This document shows positions 11,515 to 22,323 of a stretch of DNA of 64,000 nucleotides, piece after piece. The notes beneath the pieces are model-generated. The model did no database searches. It had not been told where the DNA came from and saw only the letters and a program-made list of their open reading frames with translations. This DNA is from Setoptus koraiensis. Lineage: Eukaryota; Arthropoda. The stretch lies in assembly GCA_048013815.1 (NCBI GenBank), contig CM106585.1, positions 22,692,001 through 22,756,000 on the forward strand, written 5' to 3'. Each line of letters starts with the position of its first letter. Positions within the stretch are counted from its first letter, which is position 1. Made by a program: the position numbers and the translations under genes.

Positions 11515-11570
11515 TGTGTGTGTGTGTGTGCGTGTGTGTGCCAGTGAGTGAGTGTGAGTGTGTGTGTGCG
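11515..11570. repeat. TG-rich microsatellite
   Basis: A run of TG dinucleotides broken by AG and CG steps lies upstream of calcineurin B. Confidence 0.7.
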
Positions 11571-13269
11571 TACGAGTGCTTGAGCTAACTGACTGCTGGC
11601 GAGACACGCCGCATATCTTACACACAACGATATACATGATGATATACGTAATACGTTGCAGGCAGACAGATAGCTATGTAGGATACAATTATATCCTCGC
11701 CATCACTGCGAGGCCCAGGCGAGAGAGGCAGAGAGAAAAAATTCACGGGCCAAAATAAGAATAATAATAACAACATTAGTGGCTTCGGTTGTGTTGTGCT
11801 CGCCCTGTGTACAGTACTAACTGTGAGTACAGTACATCCCTGTGCTGGTTGCGCACAGTTAACAGCTAGTTGCGCAGCCAGCAGCGAAAGTGTTCTATGG
11901 TGAATTGGTGCGAATAGTGCGAGTGGTGCCAATGATATGAATGGTGAGAGAGTGCGTTCTGTTTGAGTGTTCACTCTACAGGATAATTTACGAGGAAACT
12001 CACAACACAGTCAAAGAGAAGAAAAGCCAGCCAAATAGCAGCTATATTATATATACCTTAAAGTAGTAATTGAGAGTAACATCCTCGCCAGCCAGCCATC
12101 AAGTCAGCCAGCAATAGCTCGACTATAGCAATCGTAGTAGCGATCATCATGCTTATAATTTGACTTTTATTATTTCCATTATTATTATTATTGTTATCTG
12201 CATCATAACTCGATATCATTATCAATAGCAGCAGCAGCAGCACTATTACCACCATCAGTATTATCAGCGGTAGTTGAGAACGACGATATTTATTTATTTA
12301 TATTATTCTCTCACAATATACACCACAAACAGCGTACCGTTTTGTTGAATATGGATAGCAGCAGCAGTTATATCATTTAGGCCAGCAAATAGACGACGCA
12401 TAAGCCAGCACGCATATCCATTCGAACAATAAATTTTTGTTCAATATTCATATTGAAATTTGTCAAAATCGATCAATCAAGGACAATCGGATAGCCAACT
12501 GCAATATCATATTAGGATTACAATAACATCAATTTGTTAATTGACGACCTTTTTCTAAATCAGCTGCTCATTCCATCACAACAATAGACTGTGGTGCTCG
12601 CACTCGCTCTCAACCAATCAGCATTCACCCAATTGTTTATCGAATCAATTGTCGACTTGCCACCTAATATAAACACTATTACAACGATATTGTATCTGGC
12701 CGCTTTATGCCTCTGTCATAATAGCTATTGAACAAACTCAACGCATGCAAGAGATGAATTCTTAGAATGGCAACAACAATTATCAGGAATTCGCCAAAAT
12801 CCCTATTGAGACACAAGTAGATTATTAGAACGTCGTAAAGCAGTTATACACAAGTTGTTATAGCAATCAATGCAAATGAACAGTATTAACACAACTTCAA
12901 CATATTATCATAGTCTGTTTGTAGTTACATCATCTTTTACACACCCGATCCTTACTAAATCACTAAATAAGCCTTCCATTTGTCAGCTAAAACAGTAACT
13001 ATATGATTTCGCGGTCACAGGACAGCCATAATCAACTAGTAATCTTTCACTAGTTCATGAATCCAAGAAACCCAATCTAGATCATATTTAGCCAGCGGCT
13101 ACACCAATTTGGGCTGCATCAATCAACAAGGACTGGTAATCAATAACATAGAAGCAATCACCAGGCGAAACAAAAATATTTACAGTCATCTTTAATCTAT
13201 ACACTACTACTAAACAAACTAATAGTCATCTTAGTATATTGAGTGATTCAGTCATAGCTATAACTCAAC

Positions 13270-14093
13270 ATGGGAAACGAACAGTCGATACCGATGGAGA
13301 TGTGCTCCAATTTTGATCCAGATGAAATCAAACGTCTTGGAAAGAGGTTTAAAAAATTGGATATAGATAATTCTGGCTCGCTGTCAGTAGACGAATTCAT
13401 GACACTCCCTGAGCTGCAACAGAACCCTCTTGTGCAGCGAGTAATTGATATTTTTGATACTGACCAGAATGGTGAAGTCGATTTCAGAGGTAACTCATCG
13501 ATCTAAATCTCACGAATTCTCTCCATCTCTCTTTCTTAGTTTCCTCAGTTCAACACAGCTAATCAACGTAACAATTCATTTTATCCAACAATCTCGTCGT
13601 GTAGAATTTATTCAAGGCGTATCTCAGTTTAGTGTCAAAGGTGACAAAGAATCCAAACTAAAATGTAAGAACATGATGAAACACTGCCTAAATGCTCCTC
13701 TACTTGTACTCTAACAATACCATCGATTCTAACTATGTGGCCACGATCTTTTGTTTCTAAATGTGAACAGTTGCTTTCCGCATATATGATGTAGATAACG
13801 ATGGCTTTATTTCTAATGGGGAGCTATTTCAGGTGCTCAAAATGATGGTTGGAAATAATCTAAAGGATGCCCAGTTGCAGCAGATAGTTGATAAGACTAT
13901 ACTATTTGCTGACAAAGATGAAGATGGCAGGATATCATTTGATGAGTTTTGTGTTGTAAGTATATCTTTTAGAGGAGCAATGAACAAATTGTGTTGCGTT
14001 ATTAACAAATAATTTTCAATCAATCTTTTCATTCACATCATACAGGTTGTAGGAAACACTGATATTCACAAGAAAATGGTAGTTGATGTTTAG
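13270..14093 (+). CDS. CanB: Calcineurin subunit B, four exons
   Basis: This is the Ca2+-binding regulatory subunit of the Ser/Thr phosphatase calcineurin. Exons are 13270-13489, 13605-13664, 13771-13955 and 14046-14093, with GT/AG introns of 115, 106 and 90 bp. They join to 170 residues, the same length as human CNB. The N-terminus MGNEQS keeps the Gly-2 myristoylation signal. Four EF-hands follow: [26 protein letters not shown] (created by the exon 1/2 join), [13 protein letters not shown] and [13 protein letters not shown]. The protein ends in HKKMVVDV as in the family. The exon 3/4 join gives [14 protein letters not shown]. The frame continuing past 13489 into intron 1 is not coding. The gene converges on PUS7. 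Confidence 0.97.
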
Positions 14094-14420
14094 ATGTAGC
14101 AAGGTCAGAAATTGAAGGCTCTGGTCCATCTATCTCAAAGGCGGGGTCTGTCTCGCACACCTGTATAATGTCATATCACCATATTGAACTATTCAAAGGT
14201 GGCAATCTTACATAATTTGTTAAGTCGTGGTCGATACTTGCTATTCATATATATCGACTACGATACTATCTGGCTTCAAGCATCTCCTTTGTTGCAATTT
14301 TGAGTTTTTTATCATCTCGACAACAAAAGAAGTTATCATCAATTGAATAAATGAATGTTTGTATATGTCATAAAGAAGATTGAAGTTGATTGAATCTGAT
14401 TTTTAGGGATATTAAAAAAT
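14094..14420. other. Convergent 3' spacer between calcineurin B and PUS7
   Basis: This short spacer holds both 3' UTRs. An AATAAA at about 14350 fits the plus-strand calcineurin B transcript. Nothing else is seen. Confidence 0.5.
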
Positions 14421-16400
14421 TCAAGCCAGTTTATTAAAATTTGTCGACGGTGTTTTCATTATTTCTCTCAGGCACATCGTTGCGTATGCAGAGGGGGGCA
14501 AAGTGAATGACACAATCAAGGCTTCGTCGTTGGAGTCACTTGTGGGTAATACCGTCTTTTTGTCAACATTATAACCTAATCGATCAAGGTCGGTCTCTAT
14601 TAAATTCTGGTTAGGATCCGAATAGCTCTTAAGCGACCATTCAACATCTGTGGGTTTCACAATTAGTTTCCTATAAGAACCATAAGAAAGAAAAAGCTTT
14701 TCCCTTACTTTGAAACTTTCTATAGAAAGACCATCATTTTTCAGAAGTTCTAACATGAATGTACCGACATCATTATCTGTAATTTTACTTTTAGAACCAA
14801 TCAAGGGAATAACAACATCTTCTATTGATGAATCACAGATGTTATCTTCAGTTACAGTTGTTATCTTGAATTCGAGATCTTCCAGAGGAGATATTTTGTC
14901 TTCTACTAGTTGCTTCTCAGTTGAGCTGTCACATGTCTTCAACTCTTGACCAAATGGAATATCTTCACATAGTAAATCTAAGGTACTTTCGTCCTTTAAT
15001 AGTATATCGCCAACGATAACTTTGTGGCCATACTTTTTGATTCTGTACGAAGCTACTTTGTTCCAAATCAGACTTTGATAAGAATGTACATATATGCTTC
15101 TAATATTTCGAGGTAGAGAAATTATTGCACCACAATAATCCTTTTCATTGTTTTGTCTGGCTAACCAACGAAGAATCGTACCTTCATTGGTGTACTTCAT
15201 TTGTGGAAATTCCTTGAGAACTTTAGCTGGATCCTTAGTTTCTCTCCACATGTCGATGGCTTGATTATGCAATTGAGACCTATTTCTGTGATTGTTGTTA
15301 TTCGTAGATTCATCATAGCGATATGACATTATAAGATCGACAGCTTTTTCCCATTTTTCTTGCAGTATGGCAAGTCCTATCTCGAACGTATGATTTGAGT
15401 ATGTACCAAACCGCTGTAGACCGAAATAGTTTATAAATCCATTCTTTGCTATGGAATTCATTGATTCTTCTATCACATCTTTGTTGTCATAAACTATGTT
15501 CCTTATTGCCACCTCAAATTTGTTTGCTTTTAGCTGACCAAGTTTCAGGGGTTGTTTCCTAAAACTAAAGTTGCCTACCTTAAGACAAGGAAATCGAGAG
15601 TAACGTTTGGCGGCATTAAGGAGCCGACTAGGTTCCATTTGCCAGCAGCTGATCCACTGAGAGGTAACTGCTCTTCGATCCTTGGTACCCGAATATCCGA
15701 AGGAGGTTGGTTTAATGTGGAGACATGAGGCTAACATGCTTATGGCATCCATGGTGTCTCTATTCTCTTTATAAAGTACAAAATACGTGTGCTGCAATCG
15801 ATCTCTAGGCCAAAAGTTTTTCTTTCTTGTTGTTTTTCCTTTGCGTTTTATCAAAATATATTTGTTCGGTTCATCGTTGCTATCCGGATTAGGTGGATCG
15901 ACAACGGTTGTGCTATCTATTCTGTCAAATGAGCTACTGATCGCGTGATGCAATTCTGTTCTGGCTTCTTTATTCATATTGGTGACTTCAATTTTAATTT
16001 CAGGTAAGGATCCTTTCATGACCGCATCAATAGAATCGATTTGTTCTTGATTTAAAATGCTGTCAAGTTTTGGACTGTCTTGCACCTCAAGTTTTTCGTC
16101 GTCAGGGATCTTTGTATTAGTTAAATGTGCTGAATTTCCTTCCAGATCTATCTCATGCACAATGAAGTCCGCGTATCTACACTTGATCAATCCATGGAAA
16201 CTGTTTTTGGCATCACCCAAATATAACTCGATTCCCAAGTTGCTCTCTATTACAATAGGCTTTACCGGACGGGTCAAGTCAACAATTTGATTTTGGTTTT
16301 TCAGACAATCCTTGGTGACGCTATTGTGATCACCGTCAGGGGTGTTGGATTCCGATCGGACCTTTTTGATAGGGGGCTCATGATTCATATTTTCAGCCAT
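14421..16400 (-). CDS. PUS7: Pseudouridylate synthase 7 (TruD family), intronless
   Basis: This 659-residue TruD-family enzyme converts uridine to pseudouridine in tRNAs and mRNAs. The TruD signature GYSGTKDRRAVTSQ contains the catalytic Asp at about residue 241. The INYFGLQRFG block follows at 323-332, then YVHSYQSLIWNKVASYRI and the C-terminal FTLPPSAYATMCLREIMK, all in the order seen in human PUS7. The N-terminal 50 residues are polar and probably disordered, with PPIKKVR as a possible nuclear signal. An acidic, low-conservation insert lies at about residues 95-175. No intron is seen, and the length is close to the human protein. It converges on calcineurin B, and its 5' end faces CMTR2 across 1.2 kb. 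Confidence 0.95.
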   Translation of the reverse strand: MAENMNHEPPIKKVRSESNTPDGDHNSVTKDCLKNQNQIVDLTRPVKPIVIESNLGIELYLGDAKNSFHGLIKCRYADFIVHEIDLEGNSAHLTNTKIPDDEKLEVQDSPKLDSILNQEQIDSIDAVMKGSLPEIKIEVTNMNKEARTELHHAISSSFDRIDSTTVVDPPNPDSNDEPNKYILIKRKGKTTRKKNFWPRDRLQHTYFVLYKENRDTMDAISMLASCLHIKPTSFGYSGTKDRRAVTSQWISCWQMEPSRLLNAAKRYSRFPCLKVGNFSFRKQPLKLGQLKANKFEVAIRNIVYDNKDVIEESMNSIAKNGFINYFGLQRFGTYSNHTFEIGLAILQEKWEKAVDLIMSYRYDESTNNNNHRNRSQLHNQAIDMWRETKDPAKVLKEFPQMKYTNEGTILRWLARQNNEKDYCGAIISLPRNIRSIYVHSYQSLIWNKVASYRIKKYGHKVIVGDILLKDESTLDLLCEDIPFGQELKTCDSSTEKQLVEDKISPLEDLEFKITTVTEDNICDSSIEDVVIPLIGSKSKITDNDVGTFMLELLKNDGLSIESFKVREKLFLSYGSYRKLIVKPTDVEWSLKSYSDPNQNLIETDLDRLGYNVDKKTVLPTSDSNDEALIVSFTLPPSAYATMCLREIMKTPSTNFNKLA

Positions 16401-17592
16401 GGTGATTCTGATTTGTGTCCTCTATGGTATGCTTTGGATGAATATATTCTAGAATAAATATGTAACGTATTGTCAAGTGGCCAGTAAATAAAATCAGGAA
16501 ATAACAGGAGAAATGACGAAATGAAATGATCACGTTTTGTATGTTTGATCGTCGGATCGTAGCCGTTGATGCACACAACGTCATGGCCAACGCATGCGGA
16601 ATTCATGTCGTGAATAAAGTTTATCGCTTTGATTGTAGTACATTTTTTGCACGCATTGCGGCGCGGCGCGAGTGCACCTTGCCTATGCCATGCGTAAGAT
16701 AACTTGGATAATTCACGCAACCAGAGGTGCTCTCATTGGGGCCTGACAATAGTGGCACGAGCTCAATGCTGCCCTCTGCTGGGGTTCCAAATCTGAAACT
16801 GTAACAGTTGTCAGGAATTGTACCAGGTATCCCAGGCACTTTAGAGGTGTCCCCTTTGAGACACAGGCCCAACTGGGAGGACAAACCAACCGGGACAACC
16901 AAGGCAGTGTCGTAACAAATCGGAGAAGGTCCGCGAAGATTCAGCATATTTCGATTGTATCGACTGTCGCCCCGGTGATTGTCCGACAATCAATAGATCG
17001 CTCGTTTTGGTCAGAGATTACAACAACTATCACCTCCAGCTTTTGGCTTCGTCACCACGTTAGCGAATGTTGCTGTCGTCGCGACTGACTAATGTCAACT
17101 GGTGGAGTTGTCTCCATTTTGACAACAATTATTGCGGTCAATGTGATGTGATCTACACGAAATGTGAGTGCCCGCTTCAAATTTCATCCGTGTTGTTGTG
17201 CTCACGCATTGAACGTACAGTTGCACTATGCCCAGTAATCGATTGTCGTGTGTAAAATGAGGCAACGCGATCATGACTCGTGCTGTGTAATGCATATTGA
17301 TATAAGCGACTATTACGTGTGCTTATTAGTCTCTATCTATCTGTAACCCTTTTATCTCATATTTTTATGTTTCTCATTGTTGTTTGTCGTTTGTTTGTGT
17401 CGACGGGACCTGCAGTAGCTTTTCGGTGGTTTTTCCACACCGATACACACACACAATTCATTACACCATACATCAAACAGCTAACAACATAAGAAATAAA
17501 ATAAACAGTCTCATGTCGCTCCCAAATAGAACGCAATAGAGCCAAAACCAAAACAAGTCCACTTCATCATTAATCGAGCCACCAAATTAACC
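16401..17592. promoter_or_regulatory. Divergent region between PUS7 and CMTR2
   Basis: This 1.2 kb region separates the start codons of PUS7 (-) and CMTR2 (+) and should contain both promoters. It also carries the 122-codon minus-strand frame listed separately. No clear TATA box was found. Confidence 0.4.
16621..16989 (-). CDS. Possible small protein, unrecognised
   Basis: This 122-codon minus-strand frame lies in the PUS7/CMTR2 spacer. Its translation has ordinary globular composition, with stretches such as LVVPVGLSSQLGLCLKGD and CYSFRFGTPAEGSIELVP, and ends MRAKNVLQSKR. It lacks the low complexity of neighbouring chance frames and the start is a proper ATG. I recognise no domain. A second minus frame (16713-16898) overlaps it, so chance openness is quite possible. 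It could be a small gene, an exon of something larger, or nothing. Confidence 0.25.
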   Translation of the reverse strand: MSDNHRGDSRYNRNMLNLRGPSPICYDTALVVPVGLSSQLGLCLKGDTSKVPGIPGTIPDNCYSFRFGTPAEGSIELVPLLSGPNESTSGCVNYPSYLTHGIGKVHSRRAAMRAKNVLQSKR

Positions 17593-20505
17593 ATGGATCC
17601 TGATCATCAACAAGCCAATTGTCACTGTCACATTTGCGAGTACATTTGTTCATGCGGTGATCTCGATTTGGGCTTCAATAAGCATTTCCCACTTGAACCA
17701 TCTATCTCTCTCGAAGCCAGATCATCCCTTCTGAAAAACATACTGCACGAGTATGCCCACAACAAGCCATTGTTCAGTTCGGAAGATTGGAGATTGGAAA
17801 AATTCTCGCAGCTCGAATCAGATATGTTTACGGTTAAATCTTTGTTGAACAAGTTTCAAGTACAAGAATGGAATAACATTACATATCGCTTAGATCTTTC
17901 AACAGGTGCTCGGAAAGCGACTTCGAGAGACTTGTTTGGTCCTCAGTCTCGGCACACATTGACTGTAACATGGTCGAAACTTCGAGAGCTTCTTGTTAAA
18001 TATCATGATGAATTATTCAAGGAGCTCATTTCAAGCGAATCATCCGACACTACTTCACCATCCAAATTCCTGACTCTCCATTTGTGTGAAATGCCCGGCT
18101 CTTTTGTCAGATCTCTCAAATTCTACATTCAAGAAAACTTTCCACATGCTCAGCACAAATGGTTGGCAACGTCCTTGAATCACTACCACGAGCATTACGA
18201 TGTTCTTGCTGCAGAATTCGTGAGTTATCGTAACATAGCTGAGAAAGACTATGATAATTGGCTCTTCTTCAATAGCGACAAGGGAGATATCATGGATGAA
18301 GACGACTTGCATAGCGCAATCACAAATGAAGAAGAATCATCTGGAAGGAAGACCATCATAAGGCATCACTTTAATCTGATTACTTGTGATGGTGGCTTCA
18401 GTTGTGAACATCATCCCGAGATGCAGGAGAAATTGACAATTCCTCTGAAGTTTACCGAAGTTATCACCTCCCTCATAGCATTGAAAACATCTGGCTGCTT
18501 GATTCTCAAATTCTATACCATGTATGAATATAATTCAATTTGTCTAGTATACCTGTTGTTCTTGTTGTTCGAAAAAGTACACATAACCAAACCATTCACT
18601 TCGAAGCACGGCAATTCCGAGGTATATTTAGTCTGCACCAACTATCTATCAGACGACACTATAGACGTTAAAGTCCTGGACATGTTGCTAGATCGTATCT
18701 TAACTCAAGCTCACAGGGCCGCCCCAGACGGAAGTAATACATTGTTTGACAAGTCCTTCGTCGACGAAACATTTGTGGATGCTTTATTCGCAATTGTGAA
18801 ACAATTTAGCATCTACCAATCTAACTATATCCAGCAATCTTTAATGTTGAATGATCACCTCTCAACAAAAGACTCATGCTGTTCGATAAACCTAAGAAAA
18901 ATTCACATTGAATCGAAAAGAATATTCATGATCAAAAATAGATTGAATACAGATATAGTTGCTGGCCTTTGTAAGCGCTATGAAGAAGAAATCAGCAATT
19001 CTATTCTAGATGCTGATCACGAGAAATACCTGGAGAATCCACTCACGGCTGGCAATAGAATAATCTTAACTCGACCAATCAGGAGACTAAAACACCTATT
19101 AACATACGAGCAGAGGGTTAGATTTGATGACTGGACAGCAACTCGATACGCTTTCGATGCTAGAGGATTGCCGAAGGTTATAGGGGATTTCGAGTTAACA
19201 GCGTTATGCAAAAACATATTCTTGAAGATATTATATGTGGATTCAGACGAGAGTAGGCAGTTCATGGAACAAAAAAGCTGTTGGCTGAAACCAAAATTGG
19301 TCGAATGTAGTTCTGTCGATTTTGGATCCATCAAAAGCTCTAGATTTTGCGATCTAAGCTTGTTGAACCTATGGACGAACCTCAAGAAAATACATCAACG
19401 GTTAGTTCAGACAGGTTCGCTAAAACTAGGTCGAGAATGTAATTTCGGACCGCTCAAAATTAGTAGCAAGTCCAATTTTTATAATCATCCATTCAAGAGT
19501 GCGGCGACTGCAATAGGGGTGGCAATAAGAAATGAACTTTTGCTCAAAATACTGCCTACTAGCGAGCCTTGTCAAAATGGTTTATTCGATATTATTGAGT
19601 GGCCAATCAATCTCGACATTGAGATCAAGCCTACCTACCGTACTGATGAACAATTGAAATTCGAGTCGGATGCTGTTCATAACATCGGAAAACAATCGCT
19701 AGAATATATCACTAGTATGATAAAGCGACATTACCCATCAAGTACGATCAATCTAGGATCTTCCGAGAGGTCAACGCCAACAAGGGTGTATCCAGTGAGA
19801 AGTCGCATTCACTTGATATCTCCTAAAGAAAACAGAGACGATGAGAGGTATTTTATGTTTCAGGATGAGTGGGCAATCTGTAGAAAACTCGTTGGAACTT
19901 TGACAAAGCTGCTAAATTATGAGCTAGAAAACGAAAGCAACTCTAGAGATTGCCTTGATGACACATTAATAATATTTACACTGCCTCATATGTTGACTCG
20001 TGCGACTGTTGGTTTGTTATTCCTGTTACATAACGCGATATTCGAGCAATTCTGCATAGTTCCTAGAATTCCTTTCTCCAGCATGGTGAAAAAATCGGAT
20101 TCAAATAGTCAAAATTGGAGAGAAAGAAGCAATGTAGATGAAAAAACTTGGGATTGTGATATCTCCTTAAACCAGCTAATCATCATGAAGAGCTCAGCCA
20201 ATGCAAAAACTTCCAGATACAGGACCAATCTAGAGAGCGTTCTCTCGATTTTATCCGATTTGGAAAACAAACTCGCTGCGAACCCGAATCTTGTCCCTAT
20301 AGAACTCGTGGCGACGCCATTCTTGTTAGCTAACAAAAGTTTTTATGAGCAAATTTACGCCGCCAACTTTGTTCGCACTTTAGTTGAGTCGAGCATGGTT
20401 AAATCACCAGTATATGATAATATAGAACAAGTCAGAGAAATCAAACACAATGAACCAAATCTTGTGCCTCATCTTGTGCTTCATAGTAACGACTTCAATA
20501 CTTGA
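17593..20505 (+). CDS. CMTR2: Cap-specific mRNA 2'-O-methyltransferase 2, intronless
   Basis: This 970-residue protein carries an adrift-type RrmJ/FtsJ methyltransferase domain, which adds the 2'-O-methyl of the second transcribed nucleotide (cap2). Diagnostic blocks in order are LHLCEMPGSFV (about 162-172), WLATSLNHYHE (190-200), NLITCDGGF with the catalytic-type Asp at 266, LILKFYTMYEY with Lys 306, and SKHGNSEVYLVCTNYL with Glu 343. These supply the D-K-E part of the K-D-K-E tetrad; I did not assign the first Lys. An acidic insert (about 226-252) separates motif blocks. The remaining 600 residues correspond to the noncatalytic C-terminal half. It is longer than human CMTR2 (about 770). The stretch CHCHICEYICSCGD near the N-terminus is cysteine-rich and unusual. 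AATAAA follows the stop within about 15 bases. Confidence 0.92.
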   Translation: MDPDHQQANCHCHICEYICSCGDLDLGFNKHFPLEPSISLEARSSLLKNILHEYAHNKPLFSSEDWRLEKFSQLESDMFTVKSLLNKFQVQEWNNITYRLDLSTGARKATSRDLFGPQSRHTLTVTWSKLRELLVKYHDELFKELISSESSDTTSPSKFLTLHLCEMPGSFVRSLKFYIQENFPHAQHKWLATSLNHYHEHYDVLAAEFVSYRNIAEKDYDNWLFFNSDKGDIMDEDDLHSAITNEEESSGRKTIIRHHFNLITCDGGFSCEHHPEMQEKLTIPLKFTEVITSLIALKTSGCLILKFYTMYEYNSICLVYLLFLLFEKVHITKPFTSKHGNSEVYLVCTNYLSDDTIDVKVLDMLLDRILTQAHRAAPDGSNTLFDKSFVDETFVDALFAIVKQFSIYQSNYIQQSLMLNDHLSTKDSCCSINLRKIHIESKRIFMIKNRLNTDIVAGLCKRYEEEISNSILDADHEKYLENPLTAGNRIILTRPIRRLKHLLTYEQRVRFDDWTATRYAFDARGLPKVIGDFELTALCKNIFLKILYVDSDESRQFMEQKSCWLKPKLVECSSVDFGSIKSSRFCDLSLLNLWTNLKKIHQRLVQTGSLKLGRECNFGPLKISSKSNFYNHPFKSAATAIGVAIRNELLLKILPTSEPCQNGLFDIIEWPINLDIEIKPTYRTDEQLKFESDAVHNIGKQSLEYITSMIKRHYPSSTINLGSSERSTPTRVYPVRSRIHLISPKENRDDERYFMFQDEWAICRKLVGTLTKLLNYELENESNSRDCLDDTLIIFTLPHMLTRATVGLLFLLHNAIFEQFCIVPRIPFSSMVKKSDSNSQNWRERSNVDEKTWDCDISLNQLIIMKSSANAKTSRYRTNLESVLSILSDLENKLAANPNLVPIELVATPFLLANKSFYEQIYAANFVRTLVESSMVKSPVYDNIEQVREIKHNEPNLVPHLVLHSNDFNT

Positions 20506-20517
20506 ATCATTAATATG

Positions 20518-20523
20518 AATAAA
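20518..20523 (+). terminator. CMTR2 polyadenylation signal
   Basis: AATAAA lies 13 bases past the CMTR2 stop, which would give a very short 3' UTR ahead of the convergent GCDH gene. Confidence 0.5.
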
Positions 20524-20762
20524 ATTATTGTCATGAAGAATCAAGGGTAGGTTCGCCACACGTTCACAATAGGAAGCTCGAGTCAATTAGTCTCAACATA
20601 GTAGACTCATTGAAGCTAAAAGCAATCATCAAAATATAATTTTTATCCTGCCTAAAGACTGGCAAAAAAAACATGCAAGAATTTAGTTTGCTTATATAGT
20701 GGAAAGAACAATGTAAAGTCTTAAAGGAACAATAAAGTTATCCAGAACTCCGCAGTTCTTCA

Positions 20763-22049
20763 TTAATCCGTGGTGAAAGCTTGCATCCCTGTAATCGCTC
20801 GTCCAATGATTAGAGAATGTATGTCAGAAGTTCCTTCGTATGTGAATACAGACTCAAGATTCATCAAGTGTCTTATTATATGGTACTCGTCGGATATTCC
20901 GTTTGCGCCAAGCATATCTCGACACACTCTAGCTGTTTCCAAGGCTTTCTGGCAGGAATTCTTCTTTATTATGCTAATCATCTCTGGTGTTGCGAGATCC
21001 CGGTCTTTCAATCTGCCAACTCTTAAACAAGCCTGCAAACCGCATGCGATATCTATCACTATATCGGAGAGTTTCTTCTGAATAAGCTGGTTCTTTGCCA
21101 ATGGTCGACCAAATTGTATTCTCTCCGTCACGTAATCCTTTGCTGTATGCAAACAAAATTCCGCCGCGCCTAGAGTTCCCCATGCGATGCCGTATCGAGC
21201 ATTATTCAGGCAACTGAATGGCCCTCTCAAACCAGACACATTAGGCAACATGCTATCTTCTGGAATGCATAAATTATCCATCATAATCATACCCGTGATA
21301 GAGGCTCTGAGTGAAAATTTACCGTCTATTGAAGGGGTACTCAAGCTAGACTTATCTTTCAAGATCGACCTGTCAACAATGAATCCTCTAATCTTGTTAC
21401 TGTCATCCCTTAGCTTCGCCCATACTATAGCCACATCGGCTATCGGCGAGTTGGTAATCCAGGTCTTGCAACCATTTAAGATATATACTTTGGCTTCGGC
21501 GTCATACTTGGCGTTGGCCTCCATTGAACCAGGGTCACTGCCATGATTGGGCTCTGTCAATCCGAAACAGCCGATTAGTTCACCTTTGGCCATTGAAGGT
21601 AGATATTTTTCTTTTTGCTCATCACTGCCGAATTCATAAATAGCATTCATAGCCAAAGAAGATTGAACACTGAAAGCTGATCTATATCCGGAATCCACAG
21701 CCTCAATTTCTCTGGCCATCAGGCCGTAGGCAACGTAGGATGCCCCTGCACAGCCATAACCTTTAATTGTTGGTCCGAGCATCCCGATTGAGCCCATTTC
21801 CCTGATTATGTTTTTATCAAACTTCTCTTCACGGTTCGCCATCTTTATTCTAGGCATGAGGCTCTCTTGACAATAGGAACGAAATTGGTCCCTGACTATT
21901 CGCTCTTCCTCATGGAGAGAATCCTCCAATAGAAGAGGATCTTTCCATACGAACTTCGAGGCGCATCTTTTTGCAACTGTTATTTTGTTTGGGGATCTAT
22001 GATAGATCGATCTGCTCAGAATGTTGAGGGAGTTCATTTTTAGTCTCAA
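20763..22049 (-). CDS. GCDH: Glutaryl-CoA dehydrogenase, mitochondrial, intronless
   Basis: This 428-residue FAD-dependent acyl-CoA dehydrogenase converts glutaryl-CoA to crotonyl-CoA in lysine, hydroxylysine and tryptophan breakdown. The first 30 residues are rich in Arg, Lys and Ser with few acids ([21 protein letters not shown]), fitting a mitochondrial presequence; Met 5 is an alternative start. Acyl-CoA dehydrogenase signatures are present: [16 protein letters not shown] (161-176), [15 protein letters not shown] (192-206), [13 protein letters not shown] (312-324) and [13 protein letters not shown] (377-389). The catalytic base is Glu 405 in [20 protein letters not shown], as in the human [32 protein letters not shown] matches the substrate-binding segment of GCDH rather than other family members. 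The gene converges on CMTR2. Confidence 0.96.
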   Translation of the reverse strand: MRLKMNSLNILSRSIYHRSPNKITVAKRCASKFVWKDPLLLEDSLHEEERIVRDQFRSYCQESLMPRIKMANREEKFDKNIIREMGSIGMLGPTIKGYGCAGASYVAYGLMAREIEAVDSGYRSAFSVQSSLAMNAIYEFGSDEQKEKYLPSMAKGELIGCFGLTEPNHGSDPGSMEANAKYDAEAKVYILNGCKTWITNSPIADVAIVWAKLRDDSNKIRGFIVDRSILKDKSSLSTPSIDGKFSLRASITGMIMMDNLCIPEDSMLPNVSGLRGPFSCLNNARYGIAWGTLGAAEFCLHTAKDYVTERIQFGRPLAKNQLIQKKLSDIVIDIACGLQACLRVGRLKDRDLATPEMISIIKKNSCQKALETARVCRDMLGANGISDEYHIIRHLMNLESVFTYEGTSDIHSLIIGRAITGMQAFTTD

Positions 22050-22323
22050 TCTTTATCACTAAAGCCATTGGCCAAAACAGCACAATTAGGTGATTCGGGA
22101 AGGTTGAGATAGTTTCAACATCTGCTTTTGCTCATTGAACGGTGTAAATAAAAAGATGAGATGATAAGACATTTATGTCACGACAAATGACTCATTAGAG
22201 AAACAAATTTCGTTGTATCATTATCAGACAAGGGTCTACAAGGATATGTAGGATATCTTTTTATTTAAATAATAACAGTTTCAATTCAGTTTGCAGGCAA
22301 TAGGAGGCGCGCGCGAATGTTTT
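22050..22323. other. Short spacer with minus-strand polyA signal
   Basis: This spacer separates two leftward genes. AATAAA on the minus strand (complement of 22260-22265) lies about 60 bases beyond the stop of the Lys/Gln-rich gene. Confidence 0.5.

Larger units (their letters stand above)
8126..13269. other. 5.1 kb gene-free region upstream of calcineurin B
   Basis: This region lies between the divergent SLC38A10-like gene and calcineurin B. I see no convincing coding sequence; the 106- and 141-codon frames at 9587-9907 and 10199-10624 have no domain texture. It contains an AAT-repeat tract near 8175-8215, a TG-rich microsatellite near 11515-11570, AT-rich triplet tracts near 12170-12250, and a 16 bp perfect palindrome at 10988-11003 centred on TTACGTAA. 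It probably holds the promoters of both genes and noncoding 5' exons of calcineurin B; this last point is inferred from its length. Confidence 0.5.
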
